Position numbers and translations under genes: made by a program
Shown: one piece after another, positions 1-9,019 of the stretch
Position numbering within the stretch: position 1 is the stretch's first letter
How the letters are laid out: each line of letters starts with the position of its first letter
Notes under the pieces: model-generated
The model's input: the letters and a program-made list of their open reading frames with translations, nothing else
The model's database searches: none
Told to the model about the DNA's origin: nothing
Source of the DNA: Chitinophaga pendula
GTDB lineage: Bacteria > Bacteroidota > Bacteroidia > Chitinophagales > Chitinophagaceae
Direction: 5' to 3'
Assembly: GCF_020386615.1 (NCBI RefSeq)
Contig: NZ_CP077769.1
Location: 6,249,501 to 6,313,500, forward strand
DNA length: 64,000 bases

Positions 1-224
1 GCGCTGATGATCGTAGCTTCTACATTACCAAAGGTCACCTTGATATCAGCCGCATTCGCACTGAAACCATGCCCTTTGATCGTTACATAAGCACCAGCAG
101 TGGCGGATTGCACAATAGTAGGTAATACATGCGCTGTTTGACGCGCCTGCTGATTAGTCTGACAGGCAGATAGCCAGCAGACCGCAACCGTAATAACGGT
201 TGAGATAATTGTCCTGTAAATCAT
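1..224 (-). CDS. IPT/TIG-domain lipoprotein, N-terminal part (runs off the left edge)
   Basis: Only the first 74 codons are inside the window. The start ATG is read on the minus strand at 222-224. The product opens with a lipoprotein signal peptide ending in the lipobox LSAC (Cys21), so it should be anchored in the outer or inner membrane facing the periplasm. Residues from about 35 onward (PTIVQSATAGAYVTIKGHGF, then VTFGNVEATI) match the start of an IPT/TIG immunoglobulin-like fold, which in Bacteroidota surface lipoproteins often precedes NHL, beta-propeller or glycan-binding modules. What follows lies outside the window, so the function is unknown. A good TTG-N19-TAACTTTG promoter lies about 115 bases upstream. 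Confidence 0.75.
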   Translation of the reverse strand, partial: MIYRTIISTVITVAVCWLSACQTNQQARQTAHVLPTIVQSATAGAYVTIKGHGFSANAADIKVTFGNVEATIIS

Positions 225-608
225 AATTTTTTGATTTTCTGGGGTTCTTATTATTAAATCACTGTTTCTCCAAGGTTAACTTCATCACTGCACTTACCGG
301 GACAGGCAGTATTTGATAACATCATTTGAAAAGCGGATGCAAAGTTATGACTATTTTTCCGTTTAACAACAAATCAATATGGTTATTCATAAAAATATTT
401 TTTACACACCAGATAGATAAATCTTCCCGACCCTTTATCCAGCCTGCCTTTTCGACGGTTGTTGCCGTTCTTTTCTGATGACGGCACAAAGTAACGAAGG
501 CATCACGCAGCATATCTGCGTAGACGTTACCAAATTGAAAATTGTGGTAAAAAAATATCCCCCGCATGAATCACGCAGGGGATACCTCCTATAAATTAAA
601 CATTACAG
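225..608. other. Intergenic region upstream of the IPT/TIG lipoprotein
   Basis: About 380 bases between the divergent edge of the lipoprotein gene and the end of the S46 peptidase gene. It holds the lipoprotein promoter (340-369, minus strand). A minus-strand open frame of 81 codons (322-567) has no recognisable domain and overlaps that promoter, so it is not called. I see no terminator with a clear U-tract for the S46 gene. Confidence 0.5.
340..369 (-). promoter_or_regulatory. Bacteroidota-type promoter for the IPT/TIG lipoprotein
   Basis: On the minus strand TTG (367-369) is followed after 19 bases by TAACTTTG (340-347), matching the TTG/TAnnTTTG consensus of the primary sigma factor of Bacteroidota. 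The predicted transcript starts near 333, giving a leader of roughly 110 bases. Confidence 0.55.
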
Positions 609-2768
609 TTACTGCTTCACCAACTTCAATTCGTCAATAATGTTCTTCGCACCGCCCAGCTTCTCAATACACCATAATACATAACGCACATCTACACAGA
701 TCGTACGATTATACACCTGGTCAAACTGTATCTTGTGGCTCAATGCCTCATAGTTACCGTCAAATGCCAAACCGATCAACTCACCATTCGCATTCAACAC
801 CGGAGAACCGGAGTTGCCGCCCGTAATATCATTCGTAGTAATAAATGTCACTACTACATCATTACGCTTCGGATCTTTATACTGACCAAAATCTTTCTTG
901 TTGTAAAGATCCACATAGTTCGCAGGCAGATCAAACTCATAATCTCCTGGTTGATATTTTTCCAGCACTCCCTTCATCGTACACACATAATCATAAGATA
1001 CCGCATCCCGGGGAGCATAAGATTTCACCTGGCCATAGCTCAGACGCATAGAGAAATTGGCATCCGGATACATCTGCTTGTTCGGCTCCATCTCCATAAT
1101 ACCTTTCATATACAAACGACCCAGATCCGCATTCTTCAGCCCGAACTGCAACGCCAATGGCTGGTACTTACCTGCATAATTTTTGATAAAAGCACTGGCA
1201 TAAGCAAAAGCAGGATCCGTCTGCAGCGTCACTGCATCAGGTTTCGCCACAAACTCCTTCCACTTCGCTTCATTAAAGATGATCGTATTAGACATCAAAG
1301 CCGCAGCCCACAAACGATAACTATTGTCATCATCCAACGCACCGAACTTAGCCTTCAGACCATCATAAAACCCAATCGGATGCTGATCTTTCGGAATGTC
1401 TGTATAGAACATCTTACAGGTAGCCGCCAATATCTTCTGGTCACTGGCTTTATCTTCCTCTTCCAGGAACGCAGTACGTGCCTTATCAGCCGCCTCTACT
1501 GCCTTTTTCACCGCATCAGCAGGTGTGTTCGGCTGCACCAGCGCCCTTTCTACCGCCTGCAGGCTCGCAGCAAAACCGGCTACTGGCGATCCCAGCACCC
1601 CTTCGTTCATATACATACGGTGTTTCGCATAAGGAGCCCAGCTCTTATAGATCTTGTCATACTCAGAGAAAATATTCGCATACTCCGGCTTACCGGCAGC
1701 CCATTTCTCAAAAGCTGCTTCCTGCGTTTTCTTCTGCTCTAATACATGGTATTTCAACAGCTGCTTGCTCTCACCGTCAAAAAACTTCCAGTAGTTCGCA
1801 ATAGAGGCATAAGATGAAGCCAGTTTCAACTTCACCGCAGGATTATTCTTCATCTGCTCAAACATCGCCTTCAACCGCACATCACGCAGGTTTACCAGCG
1901 AAGGATTCTCCACAGCGGTCTTCAAAGCCACACCAAAAGAACTCTCATAACGGTTAGTCCCTCCGGGATAACCAAAGATCATCGCATAATCATTCTCCTT
2001 TACCCCCTTGATAGAAACAGGCAGGAAATGTTTAGGCTTCAAAGGAACATTCTCAGGTGAATACTCAGCAGGTTTTCCATCCTTGGAAGCATACACACGG
2101 AACACGGAGAAATCACCAGTATGACGGGGCCATTCCCAGTTATCCGTATCGCCGCCATATTTTCCCACACTCTCCGGAGGCGTACCTACCAACCGGATAT
2201 CCTTATAACGCTCATATACAAACAATAAATACTGGTTACCACGGAACATAGGCAGCACTCTTGCCTCATAACCAGTACCTTCCGTCGCCTTCGCCACGAT
2301 CGCACCAGTTACTGACTGCTGCTTTTGTATACGCTCTTGTCCATTCAACCCCTTCAATCCCTCCTCTACCTCTTTCGTCACATCCTCCACACGCACCAGG
2401 AACTGTACAGACAATTTCTTCGAAGGTATCTCCTGATCCTTGCTCTTCGCATAAAAACCATCCTTCAGATAGTTATGTTCCACAGAGCTCGCATCCGCAA
2501 TCGCCTCATATCCACAGTGGTGGTTAGTAAATATCAGCCCCTGGCTACTCACAATCTCACCGGTACAACCACCTCCAAAAATGATGATCGCATCTTTGAT
2601 AGACGCTTTATTGATACTATACAACTGTTCTTTGGAGAGCTTCAGACCTTTTTTTACCATGTCATTATAGACCTGTTGTCCCAGCAGATAGGGTAGCCAC
2701 ATACCCTCGTCTGCTTTGGCAAATTTTACTGCCAGCAGCAAGAGCAGGACCAATACTTTTTTCTTCAT
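609..2768 (-). CDS. S46 family dipeptidyl-peptidase, DPP7-like
   Basis: A 719-residue exported serine peptidase of family S46, which removes dipeptides from the N-terminus of peptides in the periplasm of Bacteroidota. A signal peptide covers residues 1-19. The chymotrypsin-like triad can be placed: His in TNHHCGY (His84), Asp in WPRHTGDF (Asp219) and Ser in GGNSGSPV (Ser653). Eighteen residues after Ser653 is Gly671 (AFDGN). In characterised members this position is Gly in DPP7 (hydrophobic P1) and Arg in DPP11 (acidic P1), so this copy should be DPP7-like; that specificity is inferred. Length is normal for the family. It is transcribed alone, divergently from the coiled-coil lipoprotein. Together with the POT transporter at 48 kb it fits a peptide-scavenging lifestyle. 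Confidence 0.93.
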   Translation of the reverse strand: MKKKVLVLLLLLAVKFAKADEGMWLPYLLGQQVYNDMVKKGLKLSKEQLYSINKASIKDAIIIFGGGCTGEIVSSQGLIFTNHHCGYEAIADASSVEHNYLKDGFYAKSKDQEIPSKKLSVQFLVRVEDVTKEVEEGLKGLNGQERIQKQQSVTGAIVAKATEGTGYEARVLPMFRGNQYLLFVYERYKDIRLVGTPPESVGKYGGDTDNWEWPRHTGDFSVFRVYASKDGKPAEYSPENVPLKPKHFLPVSIKGVKENDYAMIFGYPGGTNRYESSFGVALKTAVENPSLVNLRDVRLKAMFEQMKNNPAVKLKLASSYASIANYWKFFDGESKQLLKYHVLEQKKTQEAAFEKWAAGKPEYANIFSEYDKIYKSWAPYAKHRMYMNEGVLGSPVAGFAASLQAVERALVQPNTPADAVKKAVEAADKARTAFLEEEDKASDQKILAATCKMFYTDIPKDQHPIGFYDGLKAKFGALDDDNSYRLWAAALMSNTIIFNEAKWKEFVAKPDAVTLQTDPAFAYASAFIKNYAGKYQPLALQFGLKNADLGRLYMKGIMEMEPNKQMYPDANFSMRLSYGQVKSYAPRDAVSYDYVCTMKGVLEKYQPGDYEFDLPANYVDLYNKKDFGQYKDPKRNDVVVTFITTNDITGGNSGSPVLNANGELIGLAFDGNYEALSHKIQFDQVYNRTICVDVRYVLWCIEKLGGAKNIIDELKLVKQ

Positions 2769-2804
2769 AAAATGTCAGTTAAAGATTTTGTTTTAAAAGA
2801 GGGT

Positions 2805-2812
2805 CAAACCTA
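2805..2812 (-). promoter_or_regulatory. Putative -7 element (TAGGTTTG) for the S46 peptidase gene
   Basis: TAGGTTTG on the minus strand fits TAnnTTTG and would start the transcript about 30 bases before the ATG at 2768. No clear TTG is seen at the -33 distance, so the call is moderate. Confidence 0.4.
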
Positions 2813-2942
2813 CTATTTTTTCAGAAAACCCCACGCCTGGAAGGGAACGACGGCGCCACATTTTGAGGAAAGCTATCATATTACAAATAATAAATCTCCC
2901 TATAACCTTTCATAACAACATCTTAAGCCTCATCTAAAAAAA

Positions 2943-2958
2943 TGGAACACCTTTTGTA
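2943..2958 (+). promoter_or_regulatory. Sigma-54-like -24/-12 promoter
   Basis: TGGAACACCTTTTGTA resembles the sigma-54 consensus TGGCAC-N5-TTGCA. GG and the GT in the GC position are separated by exactly 10 bases. Two consensus positions differ (A for C in TGGCAC, T for C in TTGC). The predicted start near 2970 gives a leader of about 55 bases to the ATG at 3026. No TAnnTTTG element is visible in this gap on the plus strand. The rpoN gene itself lies 1.4 kb downstream. Confidence 0.4.
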
Positions 2959-3025
2959 AGGGGAACTTTCACCTTCTCATGGAGGAAACTAACATAGAGC
3001 TATTCAATTTTTAAAACATCAGTAT

Positions 3026-3457
3026 ATGAAAAAAGCCTTTTTATTATTTGCCGCAACTGCATTCTTTGCCTGCCAGGAAACTCCTAAACAAGCAGAAAAA
3101 AAGGAAGAGATGAAAGAAGGCGTGGAGAAAGTAGGCGATAGCATCAAAGAAACCGCAAAAGATGCCGGCGACTACCTGTCCGAAGAGAAAAAACAATTGC
3201 AGGACGATCTGGCCCAACGCAAACAGGATATCGATGTGAGAATAGCAGAACTGAAAAAAGAAGGCTCCGCCAAAAGCGAAAAAGCCCGCAAAAAGCTGGA
3301 AGCCATGAGAAACGATATAGACAAAAAAATGGAAGAGGTGAAAAACAGTAGCCAGGATGCCTGGGAAAACACCAAAAAAGACCTGAACACCTTTATGAAA
3401 AAATCCGATAGCGAATGGACAGAATTTAAACAAGATTTCAAAGAACTGTTTAAATAA
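3026..3457 (+). CDS. Small lipoprotein with a long charged coiled coil
   Basis: A 143-residue protein with a lipobox FFAC (Cys16) after a short signal peptide. The rest is almost entirely Lys/Glu/Asp-rich amphipathic helix (about residues 22-140) with heptad-like spacing, containing repeated KKxLE, EELKK and DDIDKK-type stretches and a few Trp near the end. This layout resembles YtxH-like, LEA-like and sll1863-type stress proteins, but I cannot assign a named family. It is probably a periplasmic lipid-anchored structural or stress protein. It stands alone, divergent from the S46 peptidase, and may be under sigma-54 control (site at 2943-2958). No enhancer-binding regulator is in the window. 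Confidence 0.75.
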   Translation: MKKAFLLFAATAFFACQETPKQAEKKEEMKEGVEKVGDSIKETAKDAGDYLSEEKKQLQDDLAQRKQDIDVRIAELKKEGSAKSEKARKKLEAMRNDIDKKMEEVKNSSQDAWENTKKDLNTFMKKSDSEWTEFKQDFKELFK

Positions 3458-3563
3458 ATCAATACAGCGCGGCAGCATGACTGTTTCGGTTATACGATGA
3501 TACTATTCAGCCATTTTTTATTGTACATCCGATTTTTTAAAGTTCAGGGTTCAGCTAAAATCG

Positions 3564-3571
3564 TATTTTTA
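3564..3571 (+). promoter_or_regulatory. Putative -7 element (TATTTTTA) for rnhB
   Basis: TATTTTTA lies 21 bases before the TTG codon at 3592. The same 8-mer precedes the DUF4920 gene and the tRNA in this window. It excludes upstream in-frame starts and so supports the TTG start. Confidence 0.4.
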
Positions 3572-3591
3572 CCGGGATTAATTTTTCTGCT

Positions 3592-4197
3592 TTGCTGTTA
3601 TCATATCATCAACAAGAACTTGTGGAAGCCGGCTGCGATGAAGCCGGAAGAGGTTGTTTGGCCGGCCCGGTATACGCCGCTGCCGTCATACTGCCCCACC
3701 GGTTCCGTCATCCGTTACTGAATGATTCCAAACAACTCAAAGCAGCAGAAAGAGACACACTACGCTATGTAATTGAGAAAGAAGCTATTTGTTATGCGGT
3801 AGCCAGCGTGGACAATGAAGAAATAGACCGGATCAATATCCTTAAAGCCTCTTTCAGGGCCATGCACCTCGCATTGGAAAAGTTGACCCAACAACCGGGA
3901 TTTATCCTGATAGATGGGAACCGCTTCACACCATACGCTAATGTGCCACATGCCTGTATCATAAAGGGAGATGGGAAATATGCCAGTATCGCCGCAGCGT
4001 CCATACTGGCCAAAACATACCGGGACGAACATATGTCACAACTCCACGAGGAATATCCGCATTTCGGCTGGCAGGTTAACAAGGGATATCCCACCATCCA
4101 GCACCGTAACGCAATCCGGCAACATGGAGATACGCCATATCACAGAAAATCATTCCGCCTGCTTCCTGACCAATTAGCCCTGGATTTGGACTTTTGA
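3592..4197 (+). CDS. rnhB: Ribonuclease HII
   Basis: A 201-residue type 2 RNase H that nicks RNA-DNA hybrids, including single ribonucleotides left in genomic DNA. The acidic active-site block is clear: [16 protein letters not shown] near the N-terminus, LNDSKQL, a KASF region, and [21 protein letters not shown] in the middle with its catalytic Asp. The start codon appears to be TTG at 3592: it is the first start after an upstream promoter-like element, and places the catalytic block at the usual distance from the N-terminus. No ATG lies before the DEAGRG motif in frame. It stands between the coiled-coil lipoprotein and rpoN on the same strand but with gaps of 130-150 bases, so probably separately transcribed. 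Confidence 0.93.
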   Translation: MLLSYHQQELVEAGCDEAGRGCLAGPVYAAAVILPHRFRHPLLNDSKQLKAAERDTLRYVIEKEAICYAVASVDNEEIDRINILKASFRAMHLALEKLTQQPGFILIDGNRFTPYANVPHACIIKGDGKYASIAAASILAKTYRDEHMSQLHEEYPHFGWQVNKGYPTIQHRNAIRQHGDTPYHRKSFRLLPDQLALDLDF

Positions 4198-4315
4198 CCT
4201 GTGACCTTTGAGTGAAGCACTGTTGTCTTCCGACAAGAAATTACACCGGATTTTACTGAAATATTATGAGTATCTTTTCGTCCACAAAAGACGAGCCATA
4301 CTTAAACTATTGTAT

Positions 4316-4323
4316 TAATTTTG
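4316..4323 (+). promoter_or_regulatory. Putative -7 element (TAATTTTG) for rpoN
   Basis: Exact TAnnTTTG match, 21 bases before the rpoN ATG at 4345. No clear -33 TTG is present. Confidence 0.45.
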
Positions 4324-4344
4324 CCCTGTTAGGGACGTAAGATT

Positions 4345-5847
4345 ATGTTAAAGCAGACACAACAGCAGAAATTATTGCAGAAATTGTCGCCTCAGCAGAT
4401 TCAACTGATGAAACTGCTGCAGGTCCCTACAGCTAATCTGGATGAACGCATCAAAGAAGAGCTGGAAGAAAATCCTGCGCTCGAATATGGAGAAGAAGAT
4501 ACGCAGGAAGAAGATTTCAATAATAATAATGACGCTGCAGAAGATTTTAATACGGCAGAAGAAGGAGAAGACGACTTCGATCCCGATGGCAGCGAAAATG
4601 AATACGATAATATCGATATCTCAGAATATGTAAGCGAAGGCGACGACGATATCGCTGACTATCGCCTGCGGGATGATAACTATCCCGACCCGGACGAAAA
4701 CAAAACCATCCCCGTAAGAGTAGAAACATCCTTCCACGAACACCTGCTGGGCCAACTGGGCATGCTGGAACTGGAAGACCGTCAGGCCCGCATCGCACAA
4801 CAAATAATCGGTAGCATCGACGACGATGGATACCTCCGCCGCGAAGTAAGTGCCATCGTAGATGACCTTTCCTTCTCCCAGAATGTCAGCACCGACGAGG
4901 AAGAAATCAAAACCCTGATCAAAAGGATACAGGAATTCGATCCCCCCGGCGTATGCTGCACCGACCTGAGAGAATGCCTCCTGCTGCAACTGAAACGAAG
5001 AGATCAGGACGACCCGGGCGTGCAAACAGCCACCCACATCCTGGAAAACTACTTCGACGAATTCACCAAAAAACACTACGAGAAAATTCAAAAAGCCCTG
5101 GGCCTCAATGACGAAGGATTAAAAGACGCGATCGGTCAGATCATACGCCTCAATCCCAAACCAGGTGGCAATTACGCTACCCTCAATAAAGCAGAAAGCT
5201 ACGTCGTACCAGACTTCTTTATTTTCAATAATAACGGCAAACTGGAACTCACACTCAATTCCAAAAATGCCCCCGACCTCCGCATCTCAGAAGGCTACAA
5301 AGAAATGCTCCGCGAATACGATCGCGGTGATAAAAAAGATAAACGCCAGAAAGAAGCCGTCCTCTTTATCAAGCAAAAGATCGATGCCGCCAAATGGTTC
5401 ATCGACGCCATCAAACAACGGCAACATACCTTGCTGTCCACCATGCAATCCATCATGGGCTATCAACACGACTTCTTCACAACAGGCGACGAAACCACGA
5501 TGAAACCAATGATCCTCAAAGACATTGCAGACATCACCCAACTGGATATCTCCACCGTCTCCCGCGTAGCCAACAGCAAATACGTACAAACAGAGTTCGG
5601 TACCTTCAAACTGAAATTTTTCTTCTCTGAATCACTCTCCACCGACAGCGGTGAAGAAGTATCCACCAGAGAAGTGAAAAAAATACTGTCCGACCTGATC
5701 GAGTCCGAAAACAAACGTAAACCGCTCAGCGACGAACACCTTACCAAAATGCTGCAGGACAAAGGCTACAATATCGCCCGGCGCACCGTGGCAAAATACC
5801 GGGAACAACTCAACATCCCTGTAGCCCGCCTCCGAAAAGAACTTTGA
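4345..5847 (+). CDS. rpoN: RNA polymerase sigma-54 factor
   Basis: A 500-residue sigma-54, which directs RNA polymerase to -24/-12 promoters and needs an ATP-driven activator to open DNA. Region I is the glutamine/leucine-rich N-terminus (residues 1-50, LKQTQQQKLLQKLSPQQIQL). Region II is a very acidic linker (about 50-115, rich in Asp/Glu/Asn). The core-binding domain follows. The C-terminal DNA-binding domain ends in the RpoN box ARRTVAKYR (residues 478-486), the family hallmark contacting the -24 element. All domains are present and length is normal. A hairpin terminator follows the stop. One candidate target promoter is at 2943-2958. Confidence 0.97.
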   Translation: MLKQTQQQKLLQKLSPQQIQLMKLLQVPTANLDERIKEELEENPALEYGEEDTQEEDFNNNNDAAEDFNTAEEGEDDFDPDGSENEYDNIDISEYVSEGDDDIADYRLRDDNYPDPDENKTIPVRVETSFHEHLLGQLGMLELEDRQARIAQQIIGSIDDDGYLRREVSAIVDDLSFSQNVSTDEEEIKTLIKRIQEFDPPGVCCTDLRECLLLQLKRRDQDDPGVQTATHILENYFDEFTKKHYEKIQKALGLNDEGLKDAIGQIIRLNPKPGGNYATLNKAESYVVPDFFIFNNNGKLELTLNSKNAPDLRISEGYKEMLREYDRGDKKDKRQKEAVLFIKQKIDAAKWFIDAIKQRQHTLLSTMQSIMGYQHDFFTTGDETTMKPMILKDIADITQLDISTVSRVANSKYVQTEFGTFKLKFFFSESLSTDSGEEVSTREVKKILSDLIESENKRKPLSDEHLTKMLQDKGYNIARRTVAKYREQLNIPVARLRKEL

Positions 5848-5856
5848 TCTTTTTTT

Positions 5857-5894
5857 AAGGGTACTGCCGCCTGCCGCTTCAGTACCCTTTTTTC
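5857..5894 (+). terminator. Rho-independent terminator after rpoN
   Basis: AAGGGTACTG (5857-5866) pairs perfectly with CAGTACCCTT (5880-5889), followed by a run of T. Confidence 0.8.
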
Positions 5895-5952
5895 ATATCA
5901 TATCCTCCCCGTTATATTTTCTTTCCCCCGGACAGCAATACTGAAAATATCC

Positions 5953-5960
5953 GATCTTTG
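5953..5960 (+). promoter_or_regulatory. Putative -7 element (GATCTTTG)
   Basis: GATCTTTG differs from TAnnTTTG only at the first base. The same octamer occurs upstream of recA, the secreted 145-residue protein and obgE. A TTG inside it (5958) would be an in-frame start for the next gene but is better explained as promoter. Confidence 0.4.
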
Positions 5961-5987
5961 CGGGCATCAATTAATCCGGAAACTTAC

Positions 5988-6677
5988 ATGGAAAGACCAG
6001 CAATGCACATCGTACCTCCTTCTGAAGAAACACCCTCGTTCCCTGCTTCCATAAGAACAGTCGCTCAGGTGATCTCCTACGTACTGCACCCCCTGTTCAT
6101 TCCTACTATAGTGACCTTCCTCGTATTACAGGCAATGCCCGAATACTTCGTGACCTTCAAACAGGAAAGTATACGGCTCCCCTTCGATACCCTCTATTTC
6201 CGCGTCATCAGCATCAGCCTGGTATTCCCCCTGCTAGTAGTATTACTCTCCCGCCAATTGGGCTTTGTAAGCTCTATCTACCTGCAGTCCCAACGCGACC
6301 GGATTATCCCCTATGTCGGCACCGTGATCTTCTACTTCTGGGCTTTCTACACATTCAAACGCCAGGGCATAGCCCCTCCGTTCTTTAACGCATTTTTCCT
6401 CGGTACCTTCATCGCCATCATCGCGTCCTTTATCGCTAATATATACCTGAAGATCAGTATGCATACCATCGGCTGGGGCGGCGTCATCGGCTTCCTGCTC
6501 TCCCTGATGTGGGGCATGCATATGAATGTTACCTTCCCATTGATCATTACCTTTTTCGTAGCAGGCATGGTCGGTACCGCCCGCCTCATCCTGCACGCAC
6601 ACACCCGCCCGGAAGTAAATGCAGGCTTTATAGTAGGCATCGTCTCCCAGCTGATAGCCTATGCCATCATAGGATAA
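5988..6677 (+). CDS. Multi-pass inner-membrane protein, distantly PAP2-like
   Basis: About 229 residues from the ATG at 5988; a TTG 30 bases earlier falls inside the promoter-like GATCTTTG and was not used. After a polar N-terminus the protein has about six hydrophobic segments. In its second half KISMHTIGWGGVIG and RLILHAHTRPEVNAGFIVG resemble the SGH and R-x5-H-x3-D-like motifs of PAP2 phosphatases (His in a small-residue context, then Arg and His before a Gly-rich segment), but the first KxxxxxxRP motif is not evident. It may be a degenerate PAP2-type lipid phosphatase or simply a membrane protein of unknown role. Monocistronic between rpoN and recA. Confidence 0.65.
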   Translation: MERPAMHIVPPSEETPSFPASIRTVAQVISYVLHPLFIPTIVTFLVLQAMPEYFVTFKQESIRLPFDTLYFRVISISLVFPLLVVLLSRQLGFVSSIYLQSQRDRIIPYVGTVIFYFWAFYTFKRQGIAPPFFNAFFLGTFIAIIASFIANIYLKISMHTIGWGGVIGFLLSLMWGMHMNVTFPLIITFFVAGMVGTARLILHAHTRPEVNAGFIVGIVSQLIAYAIIG

Positions 6678-6742
6678 CAGCGGCTTTTTTAGATTTTTTC
6701 CGGACAAATAACCCTGCGCATATTCAGTGCGCAATGGCACCT

Positions 6743-6750
6743 GATCTTTG
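6743..6750 (+). promoter_or_regulatory. Putative -7 element (GATCTTTG) for recA
   Basis: Same octamer as upstream of three other genes here. It would give a recA leader of about 150 bases. No LexA-type palindrome was recognised near it. Confidence 0.35.
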
Positions 6751-6905
6751 TATTGTCATCGGGAATGAAGGGACTAAACCACAAAAATCGATTCCGGGTC
6801 AAATACTACAGGTTTTAGCAAAATAGAAACAATGCTAAAATTTTTAGGAAAATAAAAAATTACATCATAACTTAGCACACCGTTAAATTTATAAAACTAA
6901 CTACT

Positions 6906-7916
6906 ATGTCTACAGCTAATACTGACAAACTCAAAGCACTGCGTCTCACCATGGACAAGATCGAGAAAGATTTCGGAAAGGGATCTGTGATGATGATGGG
7001 AGAGAAAGCAGCAGATGCAATGGAAGTAATATCCACCGGCTCTCTGGGCCTGGATATAGCGCTGGGTATCGGAGGCCTTCCCAAAGGCAGGATCATTGAA
7101 ATATATGGACCAGAATCTTCCGGTAAAACGACAATAGCCATTCATACAATCGCAGAAGCACAGAAAAAAGGCGGCATCTGCGCAATAATAGATGCGGAGC
7201 ATGCCTTCGATAGCAGCTACGCACAAAGATTAGGAGTAGATGTAGACTCCCTCCTGATCTCCCAACCCGATCATGGTGAACAGGCCCTGGAAATCGCCGA
7301 TCGCCTGATCCTCTCCGGAGCAGTAGATGTAGTCGTGATAGACTCCGTAGCTGCCCTGGTACCTAAAGGTGAACTGGAAGGTGAAATGGGCGAAAGCAAA
7401 ATGGGCTTACAGGCACGCCTCATGTCCCAGGCCCTGCGTAAACTGACCGCTACCATCGCCAAAACAAACTGTTGCTGCATATTCATCAACCAGCTACGTG
7501 AAAAGATCGGCGTAATGTTCGGTAACCCCGAAACAACCACCGGCGGTAATGCACTCAAATTCTACGCATCCGTTCGCCTCGACATCCGCCGTATGACACA
7601 GATCAAAGACGGTGACGAAGCAGTAGGTAACCGCGTAAAAGTTAAAATAGTAAAGAATAAAGTAGCGCCCCCATTCCGTCAAGCCGAATTCGATATCATC
7701 TTCGGATATGGTATCTCCAAAACAGGCGAACTGATAGATATGGGCGTAGAATACGGCGTCATTCAAAAGAGTGGCAGCTGGTTCAGCTATGAAGGCAATA
7801 AATTAGGACAAGGCCGTGATGCAGTAAAACAACTCCTCACCGACAATCCTGAAGTGGCAACCGAAGTGGAAGTGAAAATTAAAGCCAAAATAGCCGAAAA
7901 ACAACAAGAAGCTTAA
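6906..7916 (+). CDS. recA: Recombinase RecA
   Basis: A 336-residue RecA, which forms filaments on single-stranded DNA for homologous recombination and repair. The Walker A motif is GPESSGKTT (about residues 63-71), and Walker B is in [11 protein letters not shown]. The DNA-binding loop L1 region ([22 protein letters not shown]) and the L2 region ([26 protein letters not shown]) are intact. The C-terminus is short and less acidic than in E. coli RecA. The ATG at 6906 is preceded by a roughly 230-base gap; a strong terminator follows. Confidence 0.98.
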   Translation: MSTANTDKLKALRLTMDKIEKDFGKGSVMMMGEKAADAMEVISTGSLGLDIALGIGGLPKGRIIEIYGPESSGKTTIAIHTIAEAQKKGGICAIIDAEHAFDSSYAQRLGVDVDSLLISQPDHGEQALEIADRLILSGAVDVVVIDSVAALVPKGELEGEMGESKMGLQARLMSQALRKLTATIAKTNCCCIFINQLREKIGVMFGNPETTTGGNALKFYASVRLDIRRMTQIKDGDEAVGNRVKVKIVKNKVAPPFRQAEFDIIFGYGISKTGELIDMGVEYGVIQKSGSWFSYEGNKLGQGRDAVKQLLTDNPEVATEVEVKIKAKIAEKQQEA

Positions 7917-7989
7917 AACGACATACACAGTTAGTTACAGTTATATATGTTTAGTTTTAGTTAAGCATTGGGTTAGTTAGTATTCCTAC

Positions 7990-8022
7990 ATCCCTGCCTT
8001 CTCCTGGGCGGGGATTTTTTTT
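7990..8022 (+). terminator. Terminator after recA
   Basis: Stem ATCCCTGCC with GGCGGGGAT (one T-G pair), loop about 8 bases, then eight T. The 70 bases before it carry several GTTAG/GTTTAG words of unknown meaning. Confidence 0.8.
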
Positions 8023-8099
8023 GACCATACCCACCACTACCCTACTTTTCCCTACCCCCCAGTGCGCTTATTCCTTAAATTTCCCGTAGCATTGCACCC

Positions 8100-8957
8100 A
8101 TGTGCTATATATCTCCCATATTACCATCGACACCATCTATCCGGGTCAAAATAATACTAACAATACTGTTGTCTTGCTGCCTCTTACCCGCAATCGCCCA
8201 ATTACATCTCAAAGGCACCCTCATCCAGCCTGGCCCACGTAATATCCCCTTCGCCAACATCGGTATCTCACAAAAAGATCAGGGTACCATCTCCAATGCC
8301 GAAGGAGAATTTTCACTACAACTCCCTTCCTCCTGCCTGCACGATACCATCACGCTATCATGCCCAGGATATTTCATACAACAAGTGCCCGTGAGTGACA
8401 TGATCATCAACCGTACCGGCATATACATCCTGTATCCCAAAGAAGAAGAAACGGTTTCCGTATCCATCAGCATGAACCCTGACCTGGATACCAGTGGCAT
8501 AAAAGATCCCGCCGGGAGCTCCCGCATACCCGCAACCTCCAATTCCTCCTCCGACATCTTCGAAGTAGCCCAACTCATAAAAATGAATGGGAAAGAAGGA
8601 CAGGTCAACAGCGCACATCTTTTCCTCCAGTTACAACAACCGGATATACTCACCTTCCGCATCAATTTCTATCAGATAGAAAATGGCATGCCGGGCAAAC
8701 GGCTGATCGACAAAAACATCATACTGACACAATCAATCTCCAATGGCTGGTTCGATATAGACCTGAGCAACTATAACATCCTGTTGTCCCAGGATTGTTA
8801 TATCAGCTACGAATACCTACCCACTGCAGCTGGTAGCACCCGTCCCTTTGCAATTGACACCCGGAAAAACGGCACACTTTCCGTCAGGAAAAGCAGCCAC
8901 GGGCGCTGGCAGCAAAAAAAAGGCACCCCTACCGCATATGTAGAGATCAGCTATTAA
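8100..8957 (+). CDS. Secreted protein with a carboxypeptidase-regulatory-like domain
   Basis: A 285-residue exported protein of unknown function. A hydrophobic stretch ending in LPAIAQ (about residues 17-34) acts as a signal peptide, although the N-terminus before it is unusually long; a later start is possible. Residues about 36-110 (LKGTLIQPGPRNIPFANIGI, then GTISNAEGEFSLQLP) match the CarboxypepD_reg-like beta-sandwich common at the N-terminus of Bacteroidota TonB receptors and surface proteins. The remaining 170 residues form a beta-rich region without a recognised family. It is monocistronic, convergent with typA. A role in the envelope is inferred only from export and fold. Confidence 0.75.
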   Translation: MCYISPILPSTPSIRVKIILTILLSCCLLPAIAQLHLKGTLIQPGPRNIPFANIGISQKDQGTISNAEGEFSLQLPSSCLHDTITLSCPGYFIQQVPVSDMIINRTGIYILYPKEEETVSVSISMNPDLDTSGIKDPAGSSRIPATSNSSSDIFEVAQLIKMNGKEGQVNSAHLFLQLQQPDILTFRINFYQIENGMPGKRLIDKNIILTQSISNGWFDIDLSNYNILLSQDCYISYEYLPTAAGSTRPFAIDTRKNGTLSVRKSSHGRWQQKKGTPTAYVEISY

Positions 8958-8967
8958 AGACAAAAAA

Positions 8968-8998
8968 GCAAGCCGGTCTGGGACCCAGACCGGCTTGC
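8968..8998. terminator. Perfect hairpin terminator shared by the 8.1 kb gene and typA
   Basis: GCAAGCCGGTCTGGG and its exact reverse complement are separated by a single base. On the minus strand it is followed by TTTTTTGTCTTT, making it the typA terminator; for the plus strand there is no T-run, but the stem still separates the convergent genes. Confidence 0.8.
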
Positions 8999-9019
8999 AT
9001 ATAACGAAGTGCTATAAAC

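Noticed and set aside
322..567. Minus-strand open frame of 81 codons upstream of the IPT/TIG lipoprotein
   Set aside because: No recognisable domain, overlaps the promoter of the lipoprotein gene, and composition is like intergenic DNA.
735..1742. Plus-strand open frame of 335 codons
   Set aside because: Lies wholly antisense within the clear S46 peptidase gene and its translation is Arg/His/Ile-rich without family features.
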